From assembly GCA_031261245.1 (NCBI GenBank), contig JAISKU010000039.1, forward strand, positions 1 to 13,004: DNA of 13,004 bases, given 5' to 3'. Of this stretch, positions 1 to 7,185 are shown in pieces. The translations under genes and the position numbers were made by a program. Each line of letters starts with the position of its first letter. Position 1 is the stretch's first letter. Under the pieces are notes generated by a model. It worked only from the letters and a program-made list of their open reading frames with translations, ran no database searches and had not been told where the DNA came from. The DNA is from Oscillospiraceae bacterium. GTDB taxonomy: Bacteria; Bacillota; Clostridia; Oscillospirales; Oscillospiraceae.

Positions 1-2561
1 CTGTTCGGGAAGCCGCCGTAGGCCGCGATTTGCAGGACGTTGATATTCCCCGCCTGACCGCTTGCCGGTTTTATGCGCGTGTACCCGATTTGCGAGCCGT
101 GGAAGTGGCCGGACGCCGCGCCGCCTTCCGCGTTCTTTGACACCTCGAGCTTCCACGGGATTATTCCGACGACGTCGGAGGGCAGATTCGCGACGGCGGT
201 GTAGGCCGCGCCGGCCTTTAGGCCGTAAATGCCGCCCGTTTTCCGGACGAGCCCGGAGGAGTTGTACACGTCCACCGTGACGTCCTCCCTGGCGGTGTAA
301 ATCCCGCTCGCGTCCGAGTCGATGTACAGCTTGACGTCATACGTCGTCGTGAGGGGCGTCGCGTCTGTCGAATCGCTGATTTTGAACGCGTAGCGCAGCG
401 GGGAGACGCCCGTCGGGGAGGTCATGTTGACGTACGGCGCGGGGAACGAGGACAGCTCAAGCGTCGGCTTCGACAGCGAGATGTGGTTGAGCAGGTCTGT
501 CCTGCGCGCCGCGATCTCACTGACGCGGAACAGATTCTCTCTCGCGAGATTCGCGCTCATGAAATCATACAGGTGCGTGCAGTTGTCCACGCGCGCGTCC
601 GTCAAATCGTCCGCGAACACTATCGGATAGCCCGCGGCGGCAAACTGCGTCAGCGCGTCCCGCTTGCTCGCCGAAATGTCGTTTCCGGGGTAGCGGAAAT
701 TGCGCGAGGAGGCGGCGTCGCCCGTTGCGATGGCGCGCGCGGCGCCCGTTCCGGTGTAGTCGCTTGTCAGCAGCCCGCCGAGGATTGCGCCCGTCGTGCG
801 AACAGTGTCGCCGATGTTGTAGTACAGCAGACCGTCCATCACGTCGTCGTTGAAGTTTGTCTCGCCGCCGGTCAGCGCAAAATGCGCGCGCGAAGCGCCG
901 AAGTAAATCAGCTCGTAGCTCTCGCCGAGATCCTCAATCCTGCCGTTGAGCTCCGCCGTGGACATCGTGGTGATCTTGATATCTGCCGCCTGAACAGGCC
1001 TCACATCTCCGGCCGCCGGTTGGATTTGCAGACCCGACAGCCAGTCGGCGACGACGGCGGCCGTCAGGCGCGTACCCACCGCGTCGCCGAGGTTGTAGCG
1101 CGGCTGTACCTCGAGCACACGCACCTGCGTCAGCGGCTTCGCGGAGCGCTCTCCGCGCGCGTTGAGTATATGGCGAATCGAGGTGGCGAGCGTGATCCTG
1201 TTTTCAAGCTGCGGCACGAGATTCCCCGCGACCCGGCGCAGCAGATTTTCATACGCTATCGCGTCGCCCACGGCCTTGAACGCCGTTGCGTCAAGCGGCG
1301 TCGTGTGAAATCCGGTCGTCAGCAGCTCGCCGCCCCAACTGAGCGCGCTCCCCTCCACGCCGTCCGCGCCGCCGGTGAAAATCACGGGGAGCTTATTCGC
1401 GATTGCGGCGGCGACGGCCGCGTCGCCGATGCAGTCCGACGGCAGCACCGCCAAATCGTAGTAGGCGATATTTTCCGGCAGGGAGGCCGCCGTCGCGACC
1501 TCATAGCTGACGCTGCCGTACTCGGCGTCCAGCACGTACCGCGTGAACCAGTCGTCGCTCGTGAATCCGCCGGTGTACCGAACCTTGTCATAGGTGATTG
1601 TAATCGCGTTTTCGCCGCCGAACGCGACGTCGTGGCCGCCCGCGCCGGGCGTGAGCGCAAAGCGCGTCAAATCCGGCATTTCGACGATGTAACCGTCCGC
1701 GTGCGGCGCGTAGCCGTAGCCGCCCGCGAGGTAGTAGACTTTTTCGCCCCCCGCAGGTATCGGCGCGGTGTCCGTAGGCGCAATGGACGAAATCTCCGGT
1801 GCGGTGTAGTAGTTGTTCGCGAACGCGGCGTCGTCAAACCCGGCGCCGCTTGTCAGCGCGTCAATTATGACCTGCAAGCTGCCGTAGGTGGTGACGTACA
1901 CGAAATCGCCGTCAATTTTCTCATAAATTGCGGTGCTCGCCTCGAGTCCTACGGCCGCGCCGAGGTCGGTCTGCGCAAACGCGGAGTCCGTGAGCGCGTA
2001 GTAATACCGCGCGCCCGCGCCGCTTCCCGCGACGAGATACCCGCCCGTGAGAACGTGCGTGCCTATCTCGCCGCCGGAGGTGAGCCGGTACGTCCTTGCG
2101 GCGCTGTAATCGCCGGTGTGCGCGGCGTTCACGGTTGCGACGCCGTAAAGCTCCCGCGACTCCGCCGGAATCGTCAGCAGGGAGGAACCGGAGAGCGCTT
2201 CCCAATAATACGCCTCGGTGTACGGCGTGACGGTATACGGTACGGGCGAGCCGGTCAGAACCGGAATACTGCCGAGCTCCGCCGCAATCGCCGCCGCGCG
2301 CTCCTCCTTTGTCGCTGTGCCCCTGATCAAATCCTCGAAATTCGCATGCGTGTACGTGTAATATTTCAGCCGCGGATTGTCGCCGACCTCGAGAATCCGG
2401 AACGGGCGCGACGCGAGCTCGAGCTTGATCTCCTCGATTACCGGCAGGGAGGCGGCGCTCGCCGTCGTCCCCACAGGCAGCGCGATCAAAAGCGCGGCCG
2501 CCATCGCGAGGATGAGCAGCAGCGCGCAAACGCGCGCCGTTATTTTTTTGCCTGCGGTCAT
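1..2561 (-). CDS. Large Sec-exported surface protein, DUF5057-like (3' end beyond the left edge)
   Basis: The frame is open from ATG 2561 to base 1, 853 codons without a stop, so the gene is partial. A Sec signal peptide is clear: GKKITARVCALLLILAMAAA with a likely signal peptidase I site at ASA-A (34-37). The mature part is Tyr/Ala/Gly/Asp rich. RILEV (55-59), RVLEVQP (481-487) and NVLQI (841-845) look like equivalent first strands of successive domains. Residues 363-402 (YYDLAVLPSD, KLPVIFTGG) look like a Rossmann-type alpha/beta unit. ELIYFGASRAH (550-560), FNDDVMDGLLYYNIGD (570-585) and YPGNDISASKRD with AAAGYPIVFADDL (624-652) recall the uncharacterised DUF5057 family found with clostridial pilus loci; this is from memory. 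IDSDASG (747-753) is a possible acidic metal site. I infer a secreted or surface role with the pilus; the function is unknown. GspD-like secretin or sortase features are not seen. Confidence 0.8.
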   Translation of the reverse strand, partial: MTAGKKITARVCALLLILAMAAALLIALPVGTTASAASLPVIEEIKLELASRPFRILEVGDNPRLKYYTYTHANFEDLIRGTATKEERAAAIAAELGSIPVLTGSPVPYTVTPYTEAYYWEALSGSSLLTIPAESRELYGVATVNAAHTGDYSAARTYRLTSGGEIGTHVLTGGYLVAGSGAGARYYYALTDSAFAQTDLGAAVGLEASTAIYEKIDGDFVYVTTYGSLQVIIDALTSGAGFDDAAFANNYYTAPEISSIAPTDTAPIPAGGEKVYYLAGGYGYAPHADGYIVEMPDLTRFALTPGAGGHDVAFGGENAITITYDKVRYTGGFTSDDWFTRYVLDAEYGSVSYEVATAASLPENIAYYDLAVLPSDCIGDAAVAAAIANKLPVIFTGGADGVEGSALSWGGELLTTGFHTTPLDATAFKAVGDAIAYENLLRRVAGNLVPQLENRITLATSIRHILNARGERSAKPLTQVRVLEVQPRYNLGDAVGTRLTAAVVADWLSGLQIQPAAGDVRPVQAADIKITTMSTAELNGRIEDLGESYELIYFGASRAHFALTGGETNFNDDVMDGLLYYNIGDTVRTTGAILGGLLTSDYTGTGAARAIATGDAASSRNFRYPGNDISASKRDALTQFAAAGYPIVFADDLTDARVDNCTHLYDFMSANLARENLFRVSEIAARRTDLLNHISLSKPTLELSSFPAPYVNMTSPTGVSPLRYAFKISDSTDATPLTTTYDVKLYIDSDASGIYTAREDVTVDVYNSSGLVRKTGGIYGLKAGAAYTAVANLPSDVVGIIPWKLEVSKNAEGGAASGHFHGSQIGYTRIKPASGQAGNINVLQIAAYGGFPN

Positions 2562-2567
2562 AATTTG

Positions 2568-2572
2568 CTCCT
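2568..2572 (-). promoter_or_regulatory. Ribosome binding site AGGAG of the large exported protein
   Basis: AGGAG with the 6-base spacer CAAATT precedes ATG 2561. It occupies the 21-base gap after the PilW-like gene and supports a real start for the long reading frame that leaves the window at the left edge. Confidence 0.75.
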
Positions 2573-2582
2573 CTCTGTCGCC

Positions 2583-3053
2583 CTATGTGACGTTCTCGTT
2601 CCTCAGCGCGATGACCTGCCGCGCGCTGTACGTGTCGCCGCCGCGCGCGAAGGTCGCGGAGACGGTCACGGACTTGAGGAACGCCCCGACGTCGGTTTTG
2701 TCGGTGAGCTCCACGTCGAAGCTCTCCACGTGCGACGCGAGCAGGTCGCCGTTATAGGTGATCGTGTCGCCCGTTTTTGTGAAAATGTGGTCGCCATCGG
2801 AGTTACGGATTGTCAGCGCGGCTCCGTCAAAAGCGATCGTGCCATTCGCGTCCACGACGTACTCCCTGATCTGCGCCATCACGATTTGCGATTGCAGCTG
2901 CAAGGAAATATCGTCCGAAACCCTGCGGTACAGGTTGCCCGACGCGACCATGAGGCCGAGCATGATCAGCGACACAATCGCGAGCAGCGCGAACGCGACG
3001 ACGAGCTCAATCAGCGACATGCCGCGCTTGTCGCGCGCGACGCGACCCGTCAT
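2583..3053 (-). CDS. Minor prepilin, PilW/GspJ-like
   Basis: The product has 156 residues with leader MTGRVARDKRG. Cleavage after G11 gives MSLIELVVAFALLAIVSLIMLGL, with Met at +1 and Glu at +5 (E16). The following helix contains LYRRVSDDISLQLQSQIVMAQIREYV. A short beta-rich domain comes next (IAFDGAALTIRN, HIFTKTGDTITYNGDLL, FLKSVTVSATFARG). This matches PilW/GspJ or ComGF-like minor pilins. The frame is open upstream to 3335, but ATG 3053 is the right start. It lies directly before the leader, has GGTGA 4 bases upstream and overlaps the previous stop as ATGA. With the three preceding genes it completes an H/I/J/K-like set of minor pilins. A 21-base gap with a strong ribosome binding site separates it from the large exported protein. 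Confidence 0.83.
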   Translation of the reverse strand: MTGRVARDKRGMSLIELVVAFALLAIVSLIMLGLMVASGNLYRRVSDDISLQLQSQIVMAQIREYVVDANGTIAFDGAALTIRNSDGDHIFTKTGDTITYNGDLLASHVESFDVELTDKTDVGAFLKSVTVSATFARGGDTYSARQVIALRNENVT

Positions 3054-3490
3054 GACGTCACCCCGTGTCTGCCCGTCGAGGTGATAATCGTGACCGTGTA
3101 CGTCCTCGCGCCCGCCGAAAAGGAGATTTCCGCGTCGCTGCCGGGCTTCAGCCCGCCCGTCGCGCGATTGAACGACACCGTGGCGCTGTCGGGCGCGATG
3201 ACGACGCCGCGCGACCCGAGAATTTCGGTTTCCACGAGGTTCGCGCCCTCGTAATAATCGCCGACAACGCCGCGCGCGTCCCTGTAAATCCGCACGTACA
3301 CGTCGCCCGTGCGGCTCATGGAGAAAACCTTGCACTTTGCGATCAGCGAGTCCGCCGAGAACGCGGCGCGCCGCGCGCGCGCGGAGAGCAGCGGCGCGAG
3401 CGACGAGGTGACTATGCCGACGAGAATCCCGAGAAGCGCGATCACGACGATGAGCTCAATGAGGCTGTAGCCCCTGTTGTCACGCCTCAT
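3050..3490 (-). CDS. Minor prepilin, GspH/FimT-like
   Basis: The product has 146 residues with a 7-residue leader MRRDNRG. Cleavage after G7 gives YSLIELIVVIALLGILVGIV, with Glu at +5 (E12) and an uncommon Tyr at +1. The rest fits the GspH/FimT fold: after the helix, AFSADSLIAKCKVFSMSRTGDVYVRIYRD is followed by beta strands (VVIAPDSATVSF, YTVTIITSTGRHG). The length is normal for the family. Start ATG 3490 overlaps the upstream stop as ATGA, and its own stop overlaps the next start the same way, so translation is probably coupled on both sides. It is a PilD substrate and by analogy joins the minor-pilin complex beneath the tip. Confidence 0.85.
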   Translation of the reverse strand: MRRDNRGYSLIELIVVIALLGILVGIVTSSLAPLLSARARRAAFSADSLIAKCKVFSMSRTGDVYVRIYRDARGVVGDYYEGANLVETEILGSRGVVIAPDSATVSFNRATGGLKPGSDAEISFSAGARTYTVTIITSTGRHGVTS

Positions 3491-5439
3491 GGCGCCACCC
3501 GCATTTCGTTCTTCGTCCAGTTTTCGTAGTACACGAGCTCGTTGAGGTTCCAGTTTCCGCCGCCGACGCTGCCTGACGCACCGACCTGATTGCCCGACAT
3601 GTACTCGAGGAGCTGCCTGCCACCGGAGGATTTCGCGCGGAACGCCGCCGATGTGACGCCGCTGTGGCCGTCGGTGAGCTCAAAACCGCCCGGATTCCCG
3701 TTTATCGACGCCGAGAGCGCCACGTTCCCCTGCGCGATTATCAGCCCGTTGAACTGACGGGTGACCGCGACGCCGCCGAGCGCGACGACCACGTTGACGT
3801 CGGGGTACGCGGAGTCGATTTCAAACGCCGCGCCGCCCGCGTTGCACACAATCAGCCCGCGCACCGCGTTGTAATCGTCCTTGAATTCGACTACACCGGT
3901 GAGCGAATCGGCTGCAATCGCGGCCTTATCGACAAAGTACTCAAACGGCGCGCCCGCGGCGCTGCGGCTCTTACTGAGCGTGGAGACGAGGCTCGCGTAC
4001 TGCGTGCCGTAGCTCATGCCGGGCGCGGCTGCGCCTCCGGTGATGGTGTAGCCGCCGCCGCTGAAGCTGTAGTACACGCAGTCGGACTTGACCGCGCCCG
4101 CCGCGTCGGGATTGATGAGCGAGGGGTCGGTGCGGTCGAAATACTGCCGCAAATACTCCTGAACTGCCGCGTTGTTGTCAGAATAGTATTTTTTGAAATA
4201 CTCGTCGCGGTGCGCCACAGTGTCAAACGTCAGGAAGCCGTGCAGGAGCTGATTCGCGCCGAGAGTGGAGAATCTCCACTCCACGGACGCGTGGTTGTCT
4301 GCCAAAAACGCCGCGTCAACGGTTATGCCCTGAAACGGGGGAGCGGTGGCGGCGCTGCCCATCGAGCTCGCGTCGTAGACGCCGGGATTCGCGACGCCTC
4401 CGCCGCCGACGGTTTTTGACAGATATCTGTCCGGCACGAGGAACGCCGCCTGATCGCCCTTTACGGAAATTGAGCCCGACATCGGAATGTCGGCGGCGAC
4501 GCTGTCGCCGCCCGTGACAAAGCTCCGCCCCGCGAGCACGAGCGACGCCGCGTTTTTCAGGTTGAGAATCGCGTCCCTGCCGTTTACGATGACGGAGCTG
4601 CTTCTGCCGCTATCCGTATCGCTGTCGCCGAAGCCGAAATAGTTGCCCTCAAGCGTTGCGCGCGGCGCGATGCCGGTGAGCTCCAAGTCGTCCGCGACGT
4701 GGACGGAGCCGCTGCCGGTTATGTTCAGCGTCCCGCCGTTTACGACAATGCGGTTGACCCACACGTCCGCGTTTGCGCCGATGGACAGCGTCCCGCCGAC
4801 AGCGTAATTGCCGGAGCTGCCGCCGACAGCGCCGCTTATCACGCGCCAGGAGTCAAGCGCGAGCGCCGTGCCGCCCGGCACCGAGATATCGCCCGCGTAG
4901 ACGTTGCCCTGCACGGTGAGTGCGGTGTTCGCCGTGGTCAGCGAGTTGTTCGCGACGATGATGTAGTTGTTCAAAAGCTCCTGCCGTCCCGAGGTCTGCG
5001 CCTCAAACGGCGGCGCCGCAATCACAAAATCGGTGTATATCTCGTTGTAGTAGCCCTTTTCGTCGGTGAAGGTCACGGGATTTGTGTATCTGAACAGCTT
5101 CGCGTCGCCGTCGTACGCGGCGGCGGGAATCGCGGCCGAAACCTCGCCGATAAACGTCGATTCAAACACCGCCTCGGCCGCCGTGTACTGCGTCAGCGCG
5201 GCGGTGTACGCCTTGTCGATCGCCGACGAGACGAGATTTTGAATTCTCGCGCGCTCCTCCTCGAGCTTTGTCTCCGTGGCGTAGAAGTTCCCGCGCGTGG
5301 CCCTGTCGGCGGATTTTATCTGCGCGTTCATGTACGCCATGTACAGCAGAGTGACGCCGAGCATCGCGACAAAGGCGACGGTGACGATTACCGTCACGAG
5401 GCCGGAGCCGCGATTATTTCCGCGAAAACGTTTTCTCAT
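3487..5439 (-). CDS. Large PilX/GspK-like pilin-related protein with beta-helix-like region, lacking Glu+5
   Basis: This is a 650-residue protein with a basic leader MRKRFRGNNRG and then SGLVTVIVTVAFVAMLGVTLL, a prepilin-type signal and helix. Cleavage after G11 would give Ser at +1 and Thr (T16) at +5 where pilins have Glu. An alpha-helical stretch (about 45-105) is followed by a region of short repeated beta strands with Gly/Asn turns (about 171-310). Examples are GGTLNITGSGSVHVADDLEL and VIVNGRDAILNLKNAASLVL. A further beta-rich segment is around 560-625. This resembles right-handed beta-helix or polymer-forming folds. The N-terminus matches the PilX N-terminal type seen in Clostridia. Loss of Glu5 and large size recall GspK, the T2SS tip pseudopilin. 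I prefer ATG 5439 with GGTGA upstream; GTG 5448 would add three residues. The end overlaps the next start as ATGA. Confidence 0.78.
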   Translation of the reverse strand: MRKRFRGNNRGSGLVTVIVTVAFVAMLGVTLLYMAYMNAQIKSADRATRGNFYATETKLEEERARIQNLVSSAIDKAYTAALTQYTAAEAVFESTFIGEVSAAIPAAAYDGDAKLFRYTNPVTFTDEKGYYNEIYTDFVIAAPPFEAQTSGRQELLNNYIIVANNSLTTANTALTVQGNVYAGDISVPGGTALALDSWRVISGAVGGSSGNYAVGGTLSIGANADVWVNRIVVNGGTLNITGSGSVHVADDLELTGIAPRATLEGNYFGFGDSDTDSGRSSSVIVNGRDAILNLKNAASLVLAGRSFVTGGDSVAADIPMSGSISVKGDQAAFLVPDRYLSKTVGGGGVANPGVYDASSMGSAATAPPFQGITVDAAFLADNHASVEWRFSTLGANQLLHGFLTFDTVAHRDEYFKKYYSDNNAAVQEYLRQYFDRTDPSLINPDAAGAVKSDCVYYSFSGGGYTITGGAAAPGMSYGTQYASLVSTLSKSRSAAGAPFEYFVDKAAIAADSLTGVVEFKDDYNAVRGLIVCNAGGAAFEIDSAYPDVNVVVALGGVAVTRQFNGLIIAQGNVALSASINGNPGGFELTDGHSGVTSAAFRAKSSGGRQLLEYMSGNQVGASGSVGGGNWNLNELVYYENWTKNEMRVAP

Positions 5440-5440
5440 A

Positions 5441-6526
5441 TCACTCACCGCCGCTCTCGGGGAATATGAGCTTCGTGCCGGTCAGCGTGACGGTTGCGGC
5501 GTCCGCGTTGTCGGTGAGCGTGACGGCGATATTGTACAGCCGATCCGCCCGCGTCTTGTTGCCGACGGTCAGGCCGAGCGCCGCCGCGGTCGGAATCACG
5601 CTGCCGCTGCGCAGATGCCGCTCATTCGTGTACTGCTTTGACGGGGAGGACGGGGTGAGCAAGGAAACGATGCCGGTCTCGATATTTGAGCCGACAGTTG
5701 CCTCTGTCGCGGTGCCGTAATGCTGCCGGAGCGTGATTCTGCCACTCGAGGCGGCGATATACGCCGCGTCGAGCGCGGTGAGCGCCGCCTCATCGCCGAG
5801 AAGCGCGAGCATGGCCGCGTCGGGCTTCTGCTTCACGAGGTAGAAGCTCAGACCCCCGCCGCCGAAGGTGACGTTGTCCGCGCCGCCCATGTTGTTGTTT
5901 ATTACAATCCTGTCGCCCGCGCCGCCGTACAGCGGATAGTAGAACAGATACACGGCCGCGTCCCTCGCGAACGACATCGGATAGCCCGCTTCAGACCACG
6001 TTTCACCGCCATAGGCGTAGCTGTAGGCGCTCTCGAGCAGGATATTCGCGCCGCTTTCGGACACGTCAAACGTGATGACGCGCGAGAGCCCCGCGAGAAC
6101 GGCCGGCGCGGCGACGGGCGCGGCGGACGCTTCCACGAAATACGAAATCGCGGCGAAGTCGGGGTTCGTCTCCTTGCCGTAGCTGATCGCGTTCTCGGGG
6201 TAGCTCACGACCGCCGCGTCGTTGACGCCGCTGCCCGTGACGGGTGCGAACGTGATATCGTTGACGGTGTAGGTGCGTGTGCCGTAGGTGTATGGGCTCG
6301 CGATTCCGGCAATCGCGGCCTCAACGCCCGCCAAATCGCGCTCCGCCTTGATTGTCTCGAGAATGTTCGCGGCGGCTATCGTCGCGGCGTCCATGATGCG
6401 CGTCTTGCGCGCGGCGTTCGCGGAGGTGAGAAAGGCGTGCAGCAGGGGAGCCGCAAGGATTCCGAGAATCACCACCGACACAATCAGCTCAAGCAGCGAC
6501 AGACCGCGGTTGTCGTTCTTTTTCAC
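5441..6526 (-). CDS. Minor prepilin, PilV/GspI-like, with unusually long globular domain
   Basis: This is a 361-residue protein with a class III prepilin signal: the leader MKKNDNRG, cleavage after G8, then LSLLELIVSVVILGIL. Glu at mature +5 (E13) is present. The helix continues through RKTRIMDAATIAAANILETIKAE, a pattern typical of PilV/GspI minor pilins. About 290 further residues are beta-rich and without clear family motifs, about twice the usual PilV/GspI size. The start is GTG 6526, which overlaps the pilO stop as GTGA, with GGTGA 7 bases upstream. The product is a PilD substrate and probably part of the priming or tip complex. The exact family assignment (PilV, GspI, or a clostridial PilU-like protein) is uncertain, but that it is a prepilin is secure. 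Confidence 0.83.
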   Translation of the reverse strand: MKKNDNRGLSLLELIVSVVILGILAAPLLHAFLTSANAARKTRIMDAATIAAANILETIKAERDLAGVEAAIAGIASPYTYGTRTYTVNDITFAPVTGSGVNDAAVVSYPENAISYGKETNPDFAAISYFVEASAAPVAAPAVLAGLSRVITFDVSESGANILLESAYSYAYGGETWSEAGYPMSFARDAAVYLFYYPLYGGAGDRIVINNNMGGADNVTFGGGGLSFYLVKQKPDAAMLALLGDEAALTALDAAYIAASSGRITLRQHYGTATEATVGSNIETGIVSLLTPSSPSKQYTNERHLRSGSVIPTAAALGLTVGNKTRADRLYNIAVTLTDNADAATVTLTGTKLIFPESGGE

Positions 6527-7185
6527 CGGCTCATCACCGTTCCGAACGGGTTGCCGTTCCCGTACGCGCCGTCGGGCACCACGGTCGGCGCGTACACGTA
6601 GCTCCCGTCCGTGATAAACACCTTACTGAGCGTCACGGTGCCGATCAGGCCGCCGCGCACCGAGTCGAACGTGACCGAGAGGCTGTCGAGGAGCGTGCGG
6701 TCGGGCGTGGCGTTGATTATGTCAATCGCGTCCTTTAGCGCGGCGTAGGTCATCTGCGAATTCAGGGTCATCGAGACGGAGTAGGCGCGGTACGCGACCG
6801 CGGCTCCGTCCGCGCCGGGAGCCGAGAATTCCGACACGGGCACGGGCTCCGCGAACGTCGCGGACGCGATGTCGAGCGCCGCCTCGCTCTCGAGCATGAC
6901 CGCGTACATAATCAAATCCTCCGTGCGAACCTGCCGCGCGTAACCCGCGAGCTCGCTTGAAATCAGCGCGGAGCGGTCGCGAATGCCCGCCTCGTATTCC
7001 GGGAGCTCCGCCAGATACGCCTGAAGCGTCGCAAGCCTCGGGCGGAGCGCCTCCGTGCCCGCGTCGAGCGCGTCGGCGGCTGCGGTGAGCCTTGAAAATA
7101 CGAGGAAATAGACCGCGAGCGTGATCAAGAGCCCGAATACCGTTAGCAGCAGATTGATATCGCGCTTGGAAATACCGCCTATCAC
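6523..7185 (-). CDS. pilO: Type IV pilus alignment-complex protein PilO
   Basis: The product is 220 residues, a bitopic protein with a short cytoplasmic N-terminus (MIGGISKRD). It has one membrane helix (about 10-30), a likely coiled coil rich in Ala, Leu and charged residues (about 33-75) and an extracytoplasmic ferredoxin-like domain (about 85-200). This is the standard PilO/GspM layout. Sequence identity in this family is low, so the call rests mostly on architecture and on position directly after PilMN, with which it should pair. The start is GTG 7185, in a TAGTG overlap with the pilMN stop; a purine-rich AAGGGGG lies about 9 bases upstream. The C-terminal tail (YAPTVVPDGAYGNGNPF) is likely disordered. 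It overlaps the next gene by 4 bases (GTGA). Confidence 0.82.
   Translation of the reverse strand: MIGGISKRDINLLLTVFGLLITLAVYFLVFSRLTAAADALDAGTEALRPRLATLQAYLAELPEYEAGIRDRSALISSELAGYARQVRTEDLIMYAVMLESEAALDIASATFAEPVPVSEFSAPGADGAAVAYRAYSVSMTLNSQMTYAALKDAIDIINATPDRTLLDSLSVTFDSVRGGLIGTVTLSKVFITDGSYVYAPTVVPDGAYGNGNPFGTVMSR

Noticed and set aside
1921..2529. A 202-codon minus-strand frame with Arg/Gly-rich product
   Set aside because: It lies in another frame inside the signal-peptide-bearing exported protein, has low-complexity composition and no ribosome binding site that I can see.
483..3254. A 923-codon open frame on the plus strand
   Set aside because: It is antisense to three minus-strand genes with clear signals (exported protein, PilW-like and part of the GspH-like gene). 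Its product is Arg/Val-rich with no recognisable domain. Long antisense frames are expected in GC-rich DNA with strong codon bias.
3054..3335. N-terminal extension of the PilW-like frame
   Set aside because: It would put about 94 residues ahead of the prepilin leader and lies inside the GspH-like gene; the ATGA overlap at 3053 is the natural start.
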